Program-made: the position numbers and the translations under genes
The notes under the pieces: generated by a model
Databases searched by the model: none
What the model was told of the DNA's origin: nothing
Seen by the model: only the letters and a program-made list of their open reading frames with translations
Origin: Microbacterium limosum
GTDB lineage: Bacteria; Actinomycetota; Actinomycetes; Actinomycetales; Microbacteriaceae
Direction of reading: 5' to 3'
DNA: 64,000 nt
NCBI RefSeq assembly: GCF_036324365.1
Contig: NZ_CP137080.1
Location: forward strand, 2,170,001-2,234,000
Shown here: piece by piece, positions 48,245 to 56,449 of the stretch
Layout of the letters: each line of letters opens with the position of its first letter
How positions within the stretch are numbered: position 1 is the stretch's first letter

Positions 48245-49276
48245 ATGCCGCACGAGATCCCCGCACCGATGCTGGCCAAGGCGGTGGCCGACGTGCCCGA
48301 GCGGCCGGGGCTGAGCTTCGAGCCCAAGTGGGACGGGTTCCGTGTGCTCGTGTCATGGGACGGCGAGAGCGTCGAGCTCGGCTCCCGAGGCGCCAAGCCC
48401 CTGACCCGCTACTTCCCCGAACTCGTCGAGGCGATCCCGCGGCTGCTGCCCCGCCCCGCCCTCGTCGACGGCGAGATCGTCGTCGCGCGCGGCGAGCCCG
48501 GCTCGCAGCGCCTGGACTGGGAGGCGCTGTCCCAGCGCATCCACCCCGCGCAGTCGCGCGTGCGCACGCTCGCCGCCGAGACCCCCGCCATGATCGTGGG
48601 GTTCGACCTCCTCGTCGACGGATCGGAGGACATCGCGGAGCGCCCCTTCGCCGAGCGCCGTGAGCGGCTCGAGGCACTCATGGCGGGCGTGCCGCACCCC
48701 CTGCACCTGACCCGGACGACGACGGACGCCGCGCTCGCCCGGCACTGGCTCGCACGGTTCGAGGGCGCGGGGCTCGACGGCGTGGTCGCGAAGCCGCTCG
48801 ATCAGCCGTACGCGCCGGGCAAGCGGGCGATGCTGAAGATCAAGCACGTGCGCACCGCCGACGTCGTCGCCATCGGATACCGCGTGCACAAGAGCGGGCG
48901 CGGCGTGGGGTCGCTCCTGGTGGGGCTCTACGACGCCGACGGCACCCTGCGCAGCGTCGGCGGGGTCGCCGCATGGAGCGACCGGCGCCGGCTCGAGCTC
49001 GTGGACGAGCTCGCACCGCTGGTGGAGCGGGATGCCGACGGGGTCGCCGTCACGGGCGAGTCCGATCGCTCGCGTTTCTCCGGCGGCAAGGACGTCTCGT
49101 TCGTCAAGCTGCGACCGGAGCGGGTGCTCGAGGTGCGATACGACCAGCTCGAGGGCATGCGATTCCGGCACACCGTGCAGTTCGAGCGCTGGCGGCCCGA
49201 CCGCGACGCGGCATCCTGTCGCTTCGACCAGCTCGATCAGGTCGCCGCCTACGACCTCGGGCGCGTGCTGGTCTGA
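48245..49276 (+). CDS. ligC: ATP-dependent DNA ligase (LigC type)
   Basis: A 343-residue nick-sealing ligase. The nucleotidyl-transfer lysine is in FEPKWDGFRVLV (KxDG motif I), followed by ELGSRGAKPLTRYFPEL (motif III region), LVDGEIVV, GLDGVVAKPL and AMLKIKHVRTADV (motifs IV-V). A C-terminal OB-fold completes the core. No nuclease or polymerase domain is fused. It is convergent with a LigD-type polymerase gene; such pairs act in end joining or base-excision repair in actinobacteria. No ku gene is in the window. Confidence 0.92.
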   Translation: MPHEIPAPMLAKAVADVPERPGLSFEPKWDGFRVLVSWDGESVELGSRGAKPLTRYFPELVEAIPRLLPRPALVDGEIVVARGEPGSQRLDWEALSQRIHPAQSRVRTLAAETPAMIVGFDLLVDGSEDIAERPFAERRERLEALMAGVPHPLHLTRTTTDAALARHWLARFEGAGLDGVVAKPLDQPYAPGKRAMLKIKHVRTADVVAIGYRVHKSGRGVGSLLVGLYDADGTLRSVGGVAAWSDRRRLELVDELAPLVERDADGVAVTGESDRSRFSGGKDVSFVKLRPERVLEVRYDQLEGMRFRHTVQFERWRPDRDAASCRFDQLDQVAAYDLGRVLV

Positions 49277-49282
49277 GGATCG

Positions 49283-50308
49283 TCAGGCGTCGGGAGTGCG
49301 CGCACGGCTCGGCTGCACGCGCGGGGGCTCCCCCGGCATCTTCGGGAACTCGGGAGGGAACGGCAGCTCGCCCAGCCCGTTCGCGAGGTCGCGCTCCCAC
49401 CACTCGAGCAGCGTGTCGATGCTCCCGGGATGCGCGGAGAACTCCGCCCACGGGTCACCGCGCTCGGCGAGTCGCGCCGGGATGGTGCGAACCGTGAACG
49501 ACGCGGGGTCGCACTCGTCGAGCTCGTCCCACTCGATCGGGGTCGACACGGTCGCCGTCGGCAGCGCGCGCGGCGAGTAGGCGCCCGCCATCGTGCGATC
49601 GCGGTTGGCCTGGTTGAAGTCGACGAAGATGCGCTCGCCGCGCTCCTCCTTCCACCAGTTCGTCGTCACCCGGTCGGGCATCCGCCGCTCGAGCTCGCGT
49701 CCCGCCGCGATCACGGCGTGGCGCACGTCGAGGAACTCGTGAGCCGGCTCGATGGGGCAGAACAGGTGGATGCCGCGGTTGCCGCTCGTCTTGATCCAGG
49801 ACTCCAGGCCCGCCTCGCGCAGCACCTCGCGCAGCGCCCGCGAGGCGGGCACGGCCTGCGCGAACCCCGTGCCGGGCTGGGGGTCGAGGTCGATGCGCAT
49901 CTCGACGGGATTGTCGGTGTCGTCGGCGCGCGACGCCCACGGGTGGAACACGACCGTGTTCATCTGCACGGCCCACACCGCCGCCGCGGGCTCGGAGAGC
50001 ACCACCTGCGGGTGGCGTCGGCCGCTGTTGTAGGTGACCGTGACGGCGCCGACGTAGTCGGGAGCGCCCTTCGGGGGGTTCTTGGAGAAGAAGCTCTCGC
50101 CGCCCACGGCGTCGGGGAAGCGCTCGAGCGACACGGGGCGGTCGCCGTTGGCGGCGAGGAAGGGCCCGGACACGCTCGTGATGTACTCGGCGAGCTCGCG
50201 CTTGGTGATGCCGACCTCGGGCCAGATCACGCGATCGGGGCTCGACAGCCCCACCTCGCGGTCGCCGTTGGGTCCCGGGACGGTGAGGGTGATGCGCTCG
50301 GACGCCAT
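49283..50308 (-). CDS. LigD-type polymerase/primase domain protein
   Basis: A 341-residue stand-alone polymerase of the archaeo-eukaryotic primase superfamily. The metal-binding DxD is in EMRIDLDPQPGTG, the phosphate-binding region is WIKTSGNRGIHLFCP, and RIFVDFNQANRDRTMAGAYS is typical of LigD PolDom. It fills gaps and adds ribonucleotides at double-strand ends in characterised systems. The ATG at 50308 is chosen. It ends 6 bp from the convergent ligase gene. Confidence 0.92.
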   Translation of the reverse strand: MASERITLTVPGPNGDREVGLSSPDRVIWPEVGITKRELAEYITSVSGPFLAANGDRPVSLERFPDAVGGESFFSKNPPKGAPDYVGAVTVTYNSGRRHPQVVLSEPAAAVWAVQMNTVVFHPWASRADDTDNPVEMRIDLDPQPGTGFAQAVPASRALREVLREAGLESWIKTSGNRGIHLFCPIEPAHEFLDVRHAVIAAGRELERRMPDRVTTNWWKEERGERIFVDFNQANRDRTMAGAYSPRALPTATVSTPIEWDELDECDPASFTVRTIPARLAERGDPWAEFSAHPGSIDTLLEWWERDLANGLGELPFPPEFPKMPGEPPRVQPSRARTPDA

Positions 50309-50368
50309 GGTCCCGACCCTAGGCCCCGCTCGCGGATCCGTCACCCTCGCGGAGGGGCCCGCGCCGGC

Positions 50369-51550
50369 TCACTCCGCCTTGGCGCCGCCCGGTTCGGGGC
50401 GGCCCGGTCCCGTGGTGCCGGATGCCGCAGCGGCAGGAGCGGGCTCGGGCAGCGCGAGGACGGGCGCGAGCACATCCCGGTCGAGCGCGAGCCACGGCCC
50501 CGCGGGGTCGACGATCACGCCGGCCATCTCGCGGTGGTCGCGCAGCGCCTTGCCCAGCTGAGCCGGAGGGAAGGGCAGCGGCCGATCGCCGCGCCCCATC
50601 GCGACGATCTCGAGCGGGTGCGAGTACACCTCGAGCAGGCGGCGGCCGTCGGCCGTGCGCGCCTCGGCGATGCCCATGCGGGGTGTCTCGCCCTCGGGGG
50701 CGGTGTTTCGCACCGCGACCCACACGGGTGTCTCGGCGAGCGCCTCGGCGAGCGAGGCCGCCACCTCGGGCGTGCGCGGCGCGGCCAGCAGCGTCTTCAC
50801 GCGCATGGCCTCGTCGGCCTGCGTGAGCGCGGGCTCGAGCACGGTGCGCGGCAGGATCGCACGTGCCGGCGCGGAGGCGCCGTCGATCAGCAGACCCGCG
50901 TACGGGCCCGCGACGACGTGCTTGACGACGGCGAGCGCCGGCTGCGGGACGGCGGAGGTGTCGGTCTGGCCGTCGGCCCGCACGGCATCCTGCAGGGCGG
51001 AGCCGGAGCTGTAGGCGAGCACGAACTGGTCGTCGCCCCGCTTGGCCACGGCGAGGGGCAGCTCCTTGCCCTCAGCGAGCAGGGCACGGGCGTCGCCCCT
51101 GATGCGCAGGAAGACGTGGCCCTGCAGGAGCTGCCGCGCGACCTCGAGCAGCTGCGGCGCCGTCGCCGGCTCGTCCAGCTCCGACAGCGCCTGCACGAGC
51201 AGCACGTTGTCCTTCATGCCCGGCACGCTCTCGCGCGCGGGCGGCGCCTCTGCCGGCGCGGAGCGGCGGGGCGGGGCGGCGGGCGCGATCGGGTCGGTAC
51301 CGGAGGCCTGCTGCGTCGGGCGAGCCTCGGATGCCTCGGGCGGGCGCACCGCGCCCACCCCCCGGAAGGTGGAGACCGAGATGTTCACCTGAGGCGCCGG
51401 CTCGGCGGCCGTGTCCTGCGCGCCGCCCTGCGGACCGCCCTCGACGGCGGAACCGCCCGGGGCGGGGGATTCGTCGGGCTGAGCGGGGTTGGCCCCGTCG
51501 GCGGATGCCGCGGCATCCGTCGCCTTGGGGCGCCTCGAGAAAAGAGCCAT
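50369..51550 (-). CDS. SseB-like protein with long disordered N-terminus
   Basis: A 393-residue protein. Residues 1-110 are low-complexity (Ala, Pro, Gly, Glu) and probably disordered. The middle has an SseB-like domain (about 120-250, for example HVFLRIRGDARALLAEGKEL and ADGQTDTSAV), and a second similar segment may follow. SseB-type proteins have no settled enzymatic role. It is preceded by pcrA on the same strand but 37 bp away, so it may be cotranscribed. Function unknown. Confidence 0.75.
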   Translation of the reverse strand: MALFSRRPKATDAAASADGANPAQPDESPAPGGSAVEGGPQGGAQDTAAEPAPQVNISVSTFRGVGAVRPPEASEARPTQQASGTDPIAPAAPPRRSAPAEAPPARESVPGMKDNVLLVQALSELDEPATAPQLLEVARQLLQGHVFLRIRGDARALLAEGKELPLAVAKRGDDQFVLAYSSGSALQDAVRADGQTDTSAVPQPALAVVKHVVAGPYAGLLIDGASAPARAILPRTVLEPALTQADEAMRVKTLLAAPRTPEVAASLAEALAETPVWVAVRNTAPEGETPRMGIAEARTADGRRLLEVYSHPLEIVAMGRGDRPLPFPPAQLGKALRDHREMAGVIVDPAGPWLALDRDVLAPVLALPEPAPAAAASGTTGPGRPEPGGAKAE

Positions 51551-51587
51551 CGCTCCAGACTAACCGCGCCGGGTGGCGCCGCCGCCC

Positions 51588-54077
51588 TCAGAGCTTGACG
51601 ATCGGGGCGACCTTGATCAGCAGCTTCTTCTGCCCGGCGGCGTCGAAGCGCACGTGGGCGATGCGCTTGGCCCCCTCGCCCGTGACGGCGTCGACCCGCC
51701 CCTCGCCGAAGTCGTCGTGGCGGATGCGGTCGCCCGGGGCGAGTTCGAGGTCGCCGTTGTCGCGCACCTTCGCGGGTATGCGGTTGGGGAAGCGGTCGAT
51801 CGAACTCGACTTCGGCACGAGGTCGTCGCCGAAGCGGCGCGACGCCGATCCCCCCTCGGGCAGGGAACGAGCACCCCAGTTCGACGACCCGCCACGGGCG
51901 CCGGGACGCCGCGCGTTGAGGGCGCGGGAGCCTCCCCCGCGCGAGTTCACGTCTCCCGGCGACTGGCGCCAGTCGATGAGCTCGGCGGGGATCTCCTGCA
52001 GGAAGCGGCTGGGCATCGCGACGGTCACCTCGCCGAACTGCGCGCGCGTCATGGCGAGCGAGAGGTGCAGCTTCTTGCGGGCCCGGGTGATGCCGACGTA
52101 GAAGAGGCGCCGCTCCTCCGCCGGACCCCCGGGTTCGTTCGCCGAGATCCGGTGCGGGATCAGGTCCTCCTCGACGCCGGTGACGAAGACCGCGTCGTAC
52201 TCGAGCCCCTTCGCCGTGTGCATCGTCATGAGCGAGACGGAGCCGGAGGCATCCTCGAGGTCGTCTGCGTCGGAGACGAGGGCGACCTCTGTGAGGAAGT
52301 CGATGACGGTGCCGTCGGGGTTGTTCCGGGCGAACTCCTTCGTCACCGACACGAGCTCGTCGAGGTTCTCGAGGCGCGCCTCGTCCTGCGGATCGCGGCT
52401 CGCCCGCAGCGCGTCCATGTAGCCGCTCTTGTTCAGCAGCAGCGCGAGGCCGTCGGCCACCGAGGTGGAGGGGGCGATCTCGCCCGAGGGCGGCAGCATG
52501 AGGGCCGTGGCCTCGGCGAGGACGGCGTCGAGCTGGGTGATCGCCGCCTGGATCTTGGGTCCGACGCCCAGCGCCGAGGCGTTCGCGAGGGCGTCGCGGA
52601 AGCTGATGCCCTGCTCCGCGGCGTAGCGGGCGATGGCCGTCTCCGTCACGTCGCCGATGCCGCGACGGGGCTTGTTGAGGATGCGGCGCACCGCCATCTC
52701 GTCGGTGGGATTCGCCACGGCGATGAGGTACGCCATCGCGTCCTTGATCTCGGCGCGCTCGTAGAACTTCGTGCCGCCCATGATCTTGTAGGGCAGCGCG
52801 GAGCGGATGAAGATCTCCTCCAGCGCGCGCGACTGCGAATTGGTGCGGTAGAACACGGCGACGTCGCCGTAGGCGAGCCCGCCGCGGTGCAGCGCCTCGA
52901 TCTCGTCCGCGACGAACTGGGCCTCATCGTGCTGCGAGTAGCCGGTGAAGCCGACGATCGGGTCGCCCGCCCCCACGTCGGTCCACAGCTTCTTCTCCTT
53001 GCGGTCGAAGTTGTTGCTGATGACGGCGTTCGCCGCGCTGAGGATGTTCTGCGTGGAGCGGTAGTTCTGCTCGAGCAGCACGACCTTCGCGCCGGGGAAG
53101 TCGCGCTCGAACTCGCTGATGTTGCGGATGTCGGCGCCGCGGAAGGCGTAGATCGACTGGTCGGAGTCGCCCACGACGGTGAGGGATGCCCCGGCCTCGG
53201 CCGCGCCCGCCGGCTGCGGTGCCGGCTCGAAGATCATCATGCCGCCGCCACCGTCGTAGGGAGCGGGCTCGTCGCCCTCTCCCGGCGGACGGGTGAGCTC
53301 GTGGATCAGGGCGTACTGCGCGTGGTTGGTGTCCTGGTACTCGTCGACGAGCACGTGGCGGAAACGGCGACGGTAGACGTCGGCCACTTTCGGGAAGGCG
53401 CGGAAGAGATAGACCGTCTGCGCGATGAGGTCGTCGAAGTCGAAGGCGTTGGCCCGGGTGAGGGCGCGCTGGTAGTCGGCGAAGACCTCGACGAACACGC
53501 GCTCGGCCGGATCGGACATGTTCGCCGTGCGGGCATACGACTCGGCATCCGCGAGCTCGTTCTTGAGCTTGGAGATCTTGCCCTGCACGGCGGCGGGCGT
53601 GAGGCCGTAGCGATCGGCCTCGTGCTCCTTGACGAGGCGCTTGACGAGGGCGCGCGAGTCTCCGGAGTCGTAGATCGTGAAGGAGGTCTTGAAGCCGAAG
53701 TTCTCGGCCTCGCGGCGGAGGATGCGCACGCACGCCGAGTGGAAGGTCGAGATCCACATCCCGCGGGCGGTGTCGCCGATGAGCGCGCCGACGCGCTCGC
53801 GCATCTCGGCCGCCGCCTTGTTCGTGAAGGTGATCGCGAGGATCTGACTGGGCCACGCCTCGCGCGTGCGCAGCAGCGATGCGATGCGCCGCGTCAACAC
53901 GCTCGTCTTGCCCGAGCCGGCCCCCGCGACGATCAGCAGCGCCGGCCCACGGTACTCGACCGCCTCGCGCTGCTGCGGGTTCAGGCCCTCGAGGAGGTCG
54001 GCGTCGGGACGCGGCGACCCCGCGGCGGAATCGCCGCTCGAGGAGCCGACGATGAGGGGCGTGGAGGCGTCGGTCAT
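51588..54077 (-). CDS. pcrA: ATP-dependent DNA helicase UvrD/PcrA
   Basis: A superfamily 1A 3'-5' helicase of 829 residues used in repair and replication restart. Motifs: GLNPQQREAVEYRG (Q), IVAGAGSGKTSVL (Walker A), AITFTNKAAAEMRER (Ia), LVDEYQDTNHAQY (II), VVGDSDQSIYAFRGAD (III), LEQNYRS (IV) and LMTMHTAKGLEYDAVFV (V). The C-terminal region after 690 is a basic, glycine-rich linker followed by a Tudor-like end (PGDRIRHDDFGEGRVD), as in PcrA. Confidence 0.97.
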   Translation of the reverse strand: MTDASTPLIVGSSSGDSAAGSPRPDADLLEGLNPQQREAVEYRGPALLIVAGAGSGKTSVLTRRIASLLRTREAWPSQILAITFTNKAAAEMRERVGALIGDTARGMWISTFHSACVRILRREAENFGFKTSFTIYDSGDSRALVKRLVKEHEADRYGLTPAAVQGKISKLKNELADAESYARTANMSDPAERVFVEVFADYQRALTRANAFDFDDLIAQTVYLFRAFPKVADVYRRRFRHVLVDEYQDTNHAQYALIHELTRPPGEGDEPAPYDGGGGMMIFEPAPQPAGAAEAGASLTVVGDSDQSIYAFRGADIRNISEFERDFPGAKVVLLEQNYRSTQNILSAANAVISNNFDRKEKKLWTDVGAGDPIVGFTGYSQHDEAQFVADEIEALHRGGLAYGDVAVFYRTNSQSRALEEIFIRSALPYKIMGGTKFYERAEIKDAMAYLIAVANPTDEMAVRRILNKPRRGIGDVTETAIARYAAEQGISFRDALANASALGVGPKIQAAITQLDAVLAEATALMLPPSGEIAPSTSVADGLALLLNKSGYMDALRASRDPQDEARLENLDELVSVTKEFARNNPDGTVIDFLTEVALVSDADDLEDASGSVSLMTMHTAKGLEYDAVFVTGVEEDLIPHRISANEPGGPAEERRLFYVGITRARKKLHLSLAMTRAQFGEVTVAMPSRFLQEIPAELIDWRQSPGDVNSRGGGSRALNARRPGARGGSSNWGARSLPEGGSASRRFGDDLVPKSSSIDRFPNRIPAKVRDNGDLELAPGDRIRHDDFGEGRVDAVTGEGAKRIAHVRFDAAGQKKLLIKVAPIVKL

Positions 54078-54168
54078 GGCGTCTCAAGTGTAGGCGCGGC
54101 ATCCGACACCGACACCGACACCGGCTGCCCGCGCGAGCGAACTTCGGGCCGCGGCCGGGAACGCGCCG

Positions 54169-55050
54169 CTAGCCTCGGCGCAACGCCTTCCCCGCGGTAC
54201 GGATCCGCTCCAGCGCCCCGTCCAGCGCCTCGAGTCGCGCAGCAGCCTCGAGGCGTGCACCGTCCGCGAGGGCGTCGTAGGGCGCGACCGGCTCGCCCGC
54301 GCGCGCGGCCCGGGCGCGTTCGCGCTCGACGCCGTCGGCGAAGAGCAGCAGATCGCGGTGGTCGCCGAGCAGGTCGTGAACCCACTCGCCCGCGGCCGCC
54401 AGTTCGGTCAGAAGGTCGTCGGCCGGCTCGGATGCCGAGGCGATCGCCTCTGCGACGTAGCGCAGCCGCCGCGCCGCCTTGCGCACCGCGTGCAGGCCCT
54501 CGAGCGTTCCGTCGAGCCGCTGCGCCGCGCGGCGCACGCGCCGAGTCTGGTGGCGGAGAATCCGGCGCAGCACCGCCGATGCGGGGTCGTCGGCGCCGAC
54601 GAGTGCCGGGGTCTCCACCACCTCCCGCAAGAGGGCATCCGCCTCCGCGAGGCGCGTCCCGGTCGCGAGCTCGCCCAGCCGGGCATGCAGGCGGCGGTAC
54701 TCCGAGCGCTCGTCGTCGACGAGCCGGCGGCGGATGCCGGCATCCTCGATGCCTGCATCGTCGAGCGCGGCGGCGGCGGACGAGGCACGCACCTCGGCAT
54801 CCCTGACCACCCCCAGCCGGCCGCCCCACTCGGCGAACAGCACGCGCAGGCGCCCCGCGGCGGCGGGATCCAGCGGGGACGCGAAGGCGGCGAGCACGCT
54901 GCGCAGCCGTCGCACGGCGGTCCGGTGCCGGTGCACGCCGTCGTCCTCGTCGGCGAGCGCCGCGTCGCGAGTGTCCCGCACCGCGTCGGCGGCGGCACGG
55001 AGGATCACCCGCACGACATCTCCGGTCTCGGGTGCCGCATCGACGCTCAC
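54169..55050 (-). CDS. CHAD-domain protein
   Basis: A 293-residue all-helical CHAD protein. The conserved basic face is seen in VHRHRTAVRRLRS and LHAVRKAARRLRYVAEAI. CHAD domains bind inorganic polyphosphate, often at granules. Here the domain stands alone, without the CYTH domain it often accompanies. No polyphosphate kinase gene is in the window. Confidence 0.92.
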   Translation of the reverse strand: MSVDAAPETGDVVRVILRAAADAVRDTRDAALADEDDGVHRHRTAVRRLRSVLAAFASPLDPAAAGRLRVLFAEWGGRLGVVRDAEVRASSAAAALDDAGIEDAGIRRRLVDDERSEYRRLHARLGELATGTRLAEADALLREVVETPALVGADDPASAVLRRILRHQTRRVRRAAQRLDGTLEGLHAVRKAARRLRYVAEAIASASEPADDLLTELAAAGEWVHDLLGDHRDLLLFADGVERERARAARAGEPVAPYDALADGARLEAAARLEALDGALERIRTAGKALRRG

Positions 55051-55162
55051 GGCCCCACCCTACGACCGCGTCGTGCCGCTCTCCCCTGGCGGCCCGCGTC
55101 ATGGAGGGACACGCGGGGAAACTCTGCGTAAACGGGGCTCGCGCCCGGGGTAGTCCGCCCGC

Positions 55163-56251
55163 CTACCCTTGATCGTCGCGGGTCAGGATCTCGAGGAATC
55201 CGTGGTTGATGAAGAGCCGATCCCGCCCCGCCTTCACATCGCGTAGCACGCCCGCGTCTACGAGTTCGTTGAGCCACTTCGTGGCCGTCGGCCGCGAGAC
55301 GCCGCATCTTTGGATCACGTTCGCGATCCGCGCGTACGGCTGCTCGAAGAGGACGTCGAGCAGATCGGAGTTCGCTCCCGCGCTCGTCGCACGGACTTGG
55401 TCGCGAACAGTTGCCTGGAGTGCTTGAATCGCGTCGATCTTCGCCAGCGTCGCGGTCGCCGTCGCTTCCACGGCGCTGAGCATGAAGAGCACCCACGGCT
55501 CCCACGCACCGTCGCGCGTGACGTTGAGGAGGAGACGGTAGTAGTCGTCCTTGTGCGCGATGATGAAGCGCGACAGGTACAGGATGGGCGAGGCGAGCAG
55601 CCCCGCATCCACCATCATCAGGATGTTGAGGATGCGTCCGGTTCGACCGTTGCCGTCCGCGAAGGGGTGAATCGCCTCGAACTGGTAGTGCGCGACAGCC
55701 ATCCGCACGAGCGGATCGATCTCAGCCGAGCCATGAATGAAGTCCGCCCAGTTCGCGAGCTTCTCCCTGATCACTCCACCCCCCTGCGGCGGCGTGTAGA
55801 TCGCCGTCCTCGTCACAGGGTTGGCGATGATCGTGCCCGGCAGGTTGCGGACATCCATCTCGCGACCTTGCACGGTCGAGCACACTTGGATGGCGGTGGT
55901 GGCCGACAGCGGTCGAGACTGGATGCTGTCGAGTCCCGCGAACAGCGCCGTGCGGTACCGCAGCGTCTCTTTCGTCTCGGGTGCCGCTAGATCAGACTCG
56001 TCCTGTGCGTAGCGGAAGAGTTCGTCGGTGGTCGTGACGATGTTCTCGATCTCGGAGCTCGCCTGCGCTTCCAGGATCGGGATGGCGTTGAGCAGCACCG
56101 CGGGGTTCGGCATGCGAAGCGCGGCTTGATCCAGCGCCGCGACGGCGGCTCGGGCATCGATGGCGCGCTTGAGCACCGCGACCGTCTCGATGTCGACAGT
56201 CGGCGGTAGGAGCGGAAGGGTGTTGTACGGCTCGTCCGGGCGCCAGGTCAT
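55163..56251 (-). CDS. Fic-family protein (AMP transferase), class II
   Basis: A 362-residue Fic protein. The active-site motif HPFADGNGRTGR is complete, so it should transfer AMP to a target protein. The inhibitory-helix motif (S/T)xxxE(G/N) is seen near residue 68 in SSEIENIV, placing it in class II, where the N-terminal helix blocks the site. A C-terminal winged-helix (VSRPTATKWLNELVDAGVL) may bind DNA. GC content is lower than its neighbours, and the promoter region is AT-rich with a palindrome, so transfer is likely. The start at 56251 is preferred; an in-frame ATG at 56272 is possible. Confidence 0.94.
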   Translation of the reverse strand: MTWRPDEPYNTLPLLPPTVDIETVAVLKRAIDARAAVAALDQAALRMPNPAVLLNAIPILEAQASSEIENIVTTTDELFRYAQDESDLAAPETKETLRYRTALFAGLDSIQSRPLSATTAIQVCSTVQGREMDVRNLPGTIIANPVTRTAIYTPPQGGGVIREKLANWADFIHGSAEIDPLVRMAVAHYQFEAIHPFADGNGRTGRILNILMMVDAGLLASPILYLSRFIIAHKDDYYRLLLNVTRDGAWEPWVLFMLSAVEATATATLAKIDAIQALQATVRDQVRATSAGANSDLLDVLFEQPYARIANVIQRCGVSRPTATKWLNELVDAGVLRDVKAGRDRLFINHGFLEILTRDDQG

Positions 56252-56282
56252 ATGGCAAGCGTATTGCCACATTGGCGAGACC

Positions 56283-56309
56283 TGTAAAGAATCGGTTCGA
56301 TTTTTTACA
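56283..56309 (-). promoter_or_regulatory. Operator-like palindrome in the fic promoter
   Basis: TGTAAA..ATCG-GTT-CGAT..TTTACA is a 27-nt inverted repeat with two mismatched base pairs. A TTGACA hexamer on the minus strand at 56328-56323 and an A-rich -10-like run at its left side suggest that the palindrome overlaps the promoter. A second inverted repeat, TGGCAA-N5-TTGCCA, lies at 56253-56269 against the start codon. The Fic winged-helix is a candidate binder. Confidence 0.5.
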
Positions 56310-56449
56310 CGTTCTCCCGACATGTCAAAGCGCTTTGCGCGCTCGACTACAGGCCGATCCCACCCCGATTCGCCACCGGCTGCACGATATCCATTTCGAC
56401 TCCCGCCGTCGCGTCGACTACCGCTGCGAGGGTCCCCGGCGGCCGCGCG

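Noticed and set aside
48353..49171. A long minus-strand frame across the ligase gene
   Set aside because: The + strand encodes ligase motifs in order; the reverse frame has no recognisable domain.
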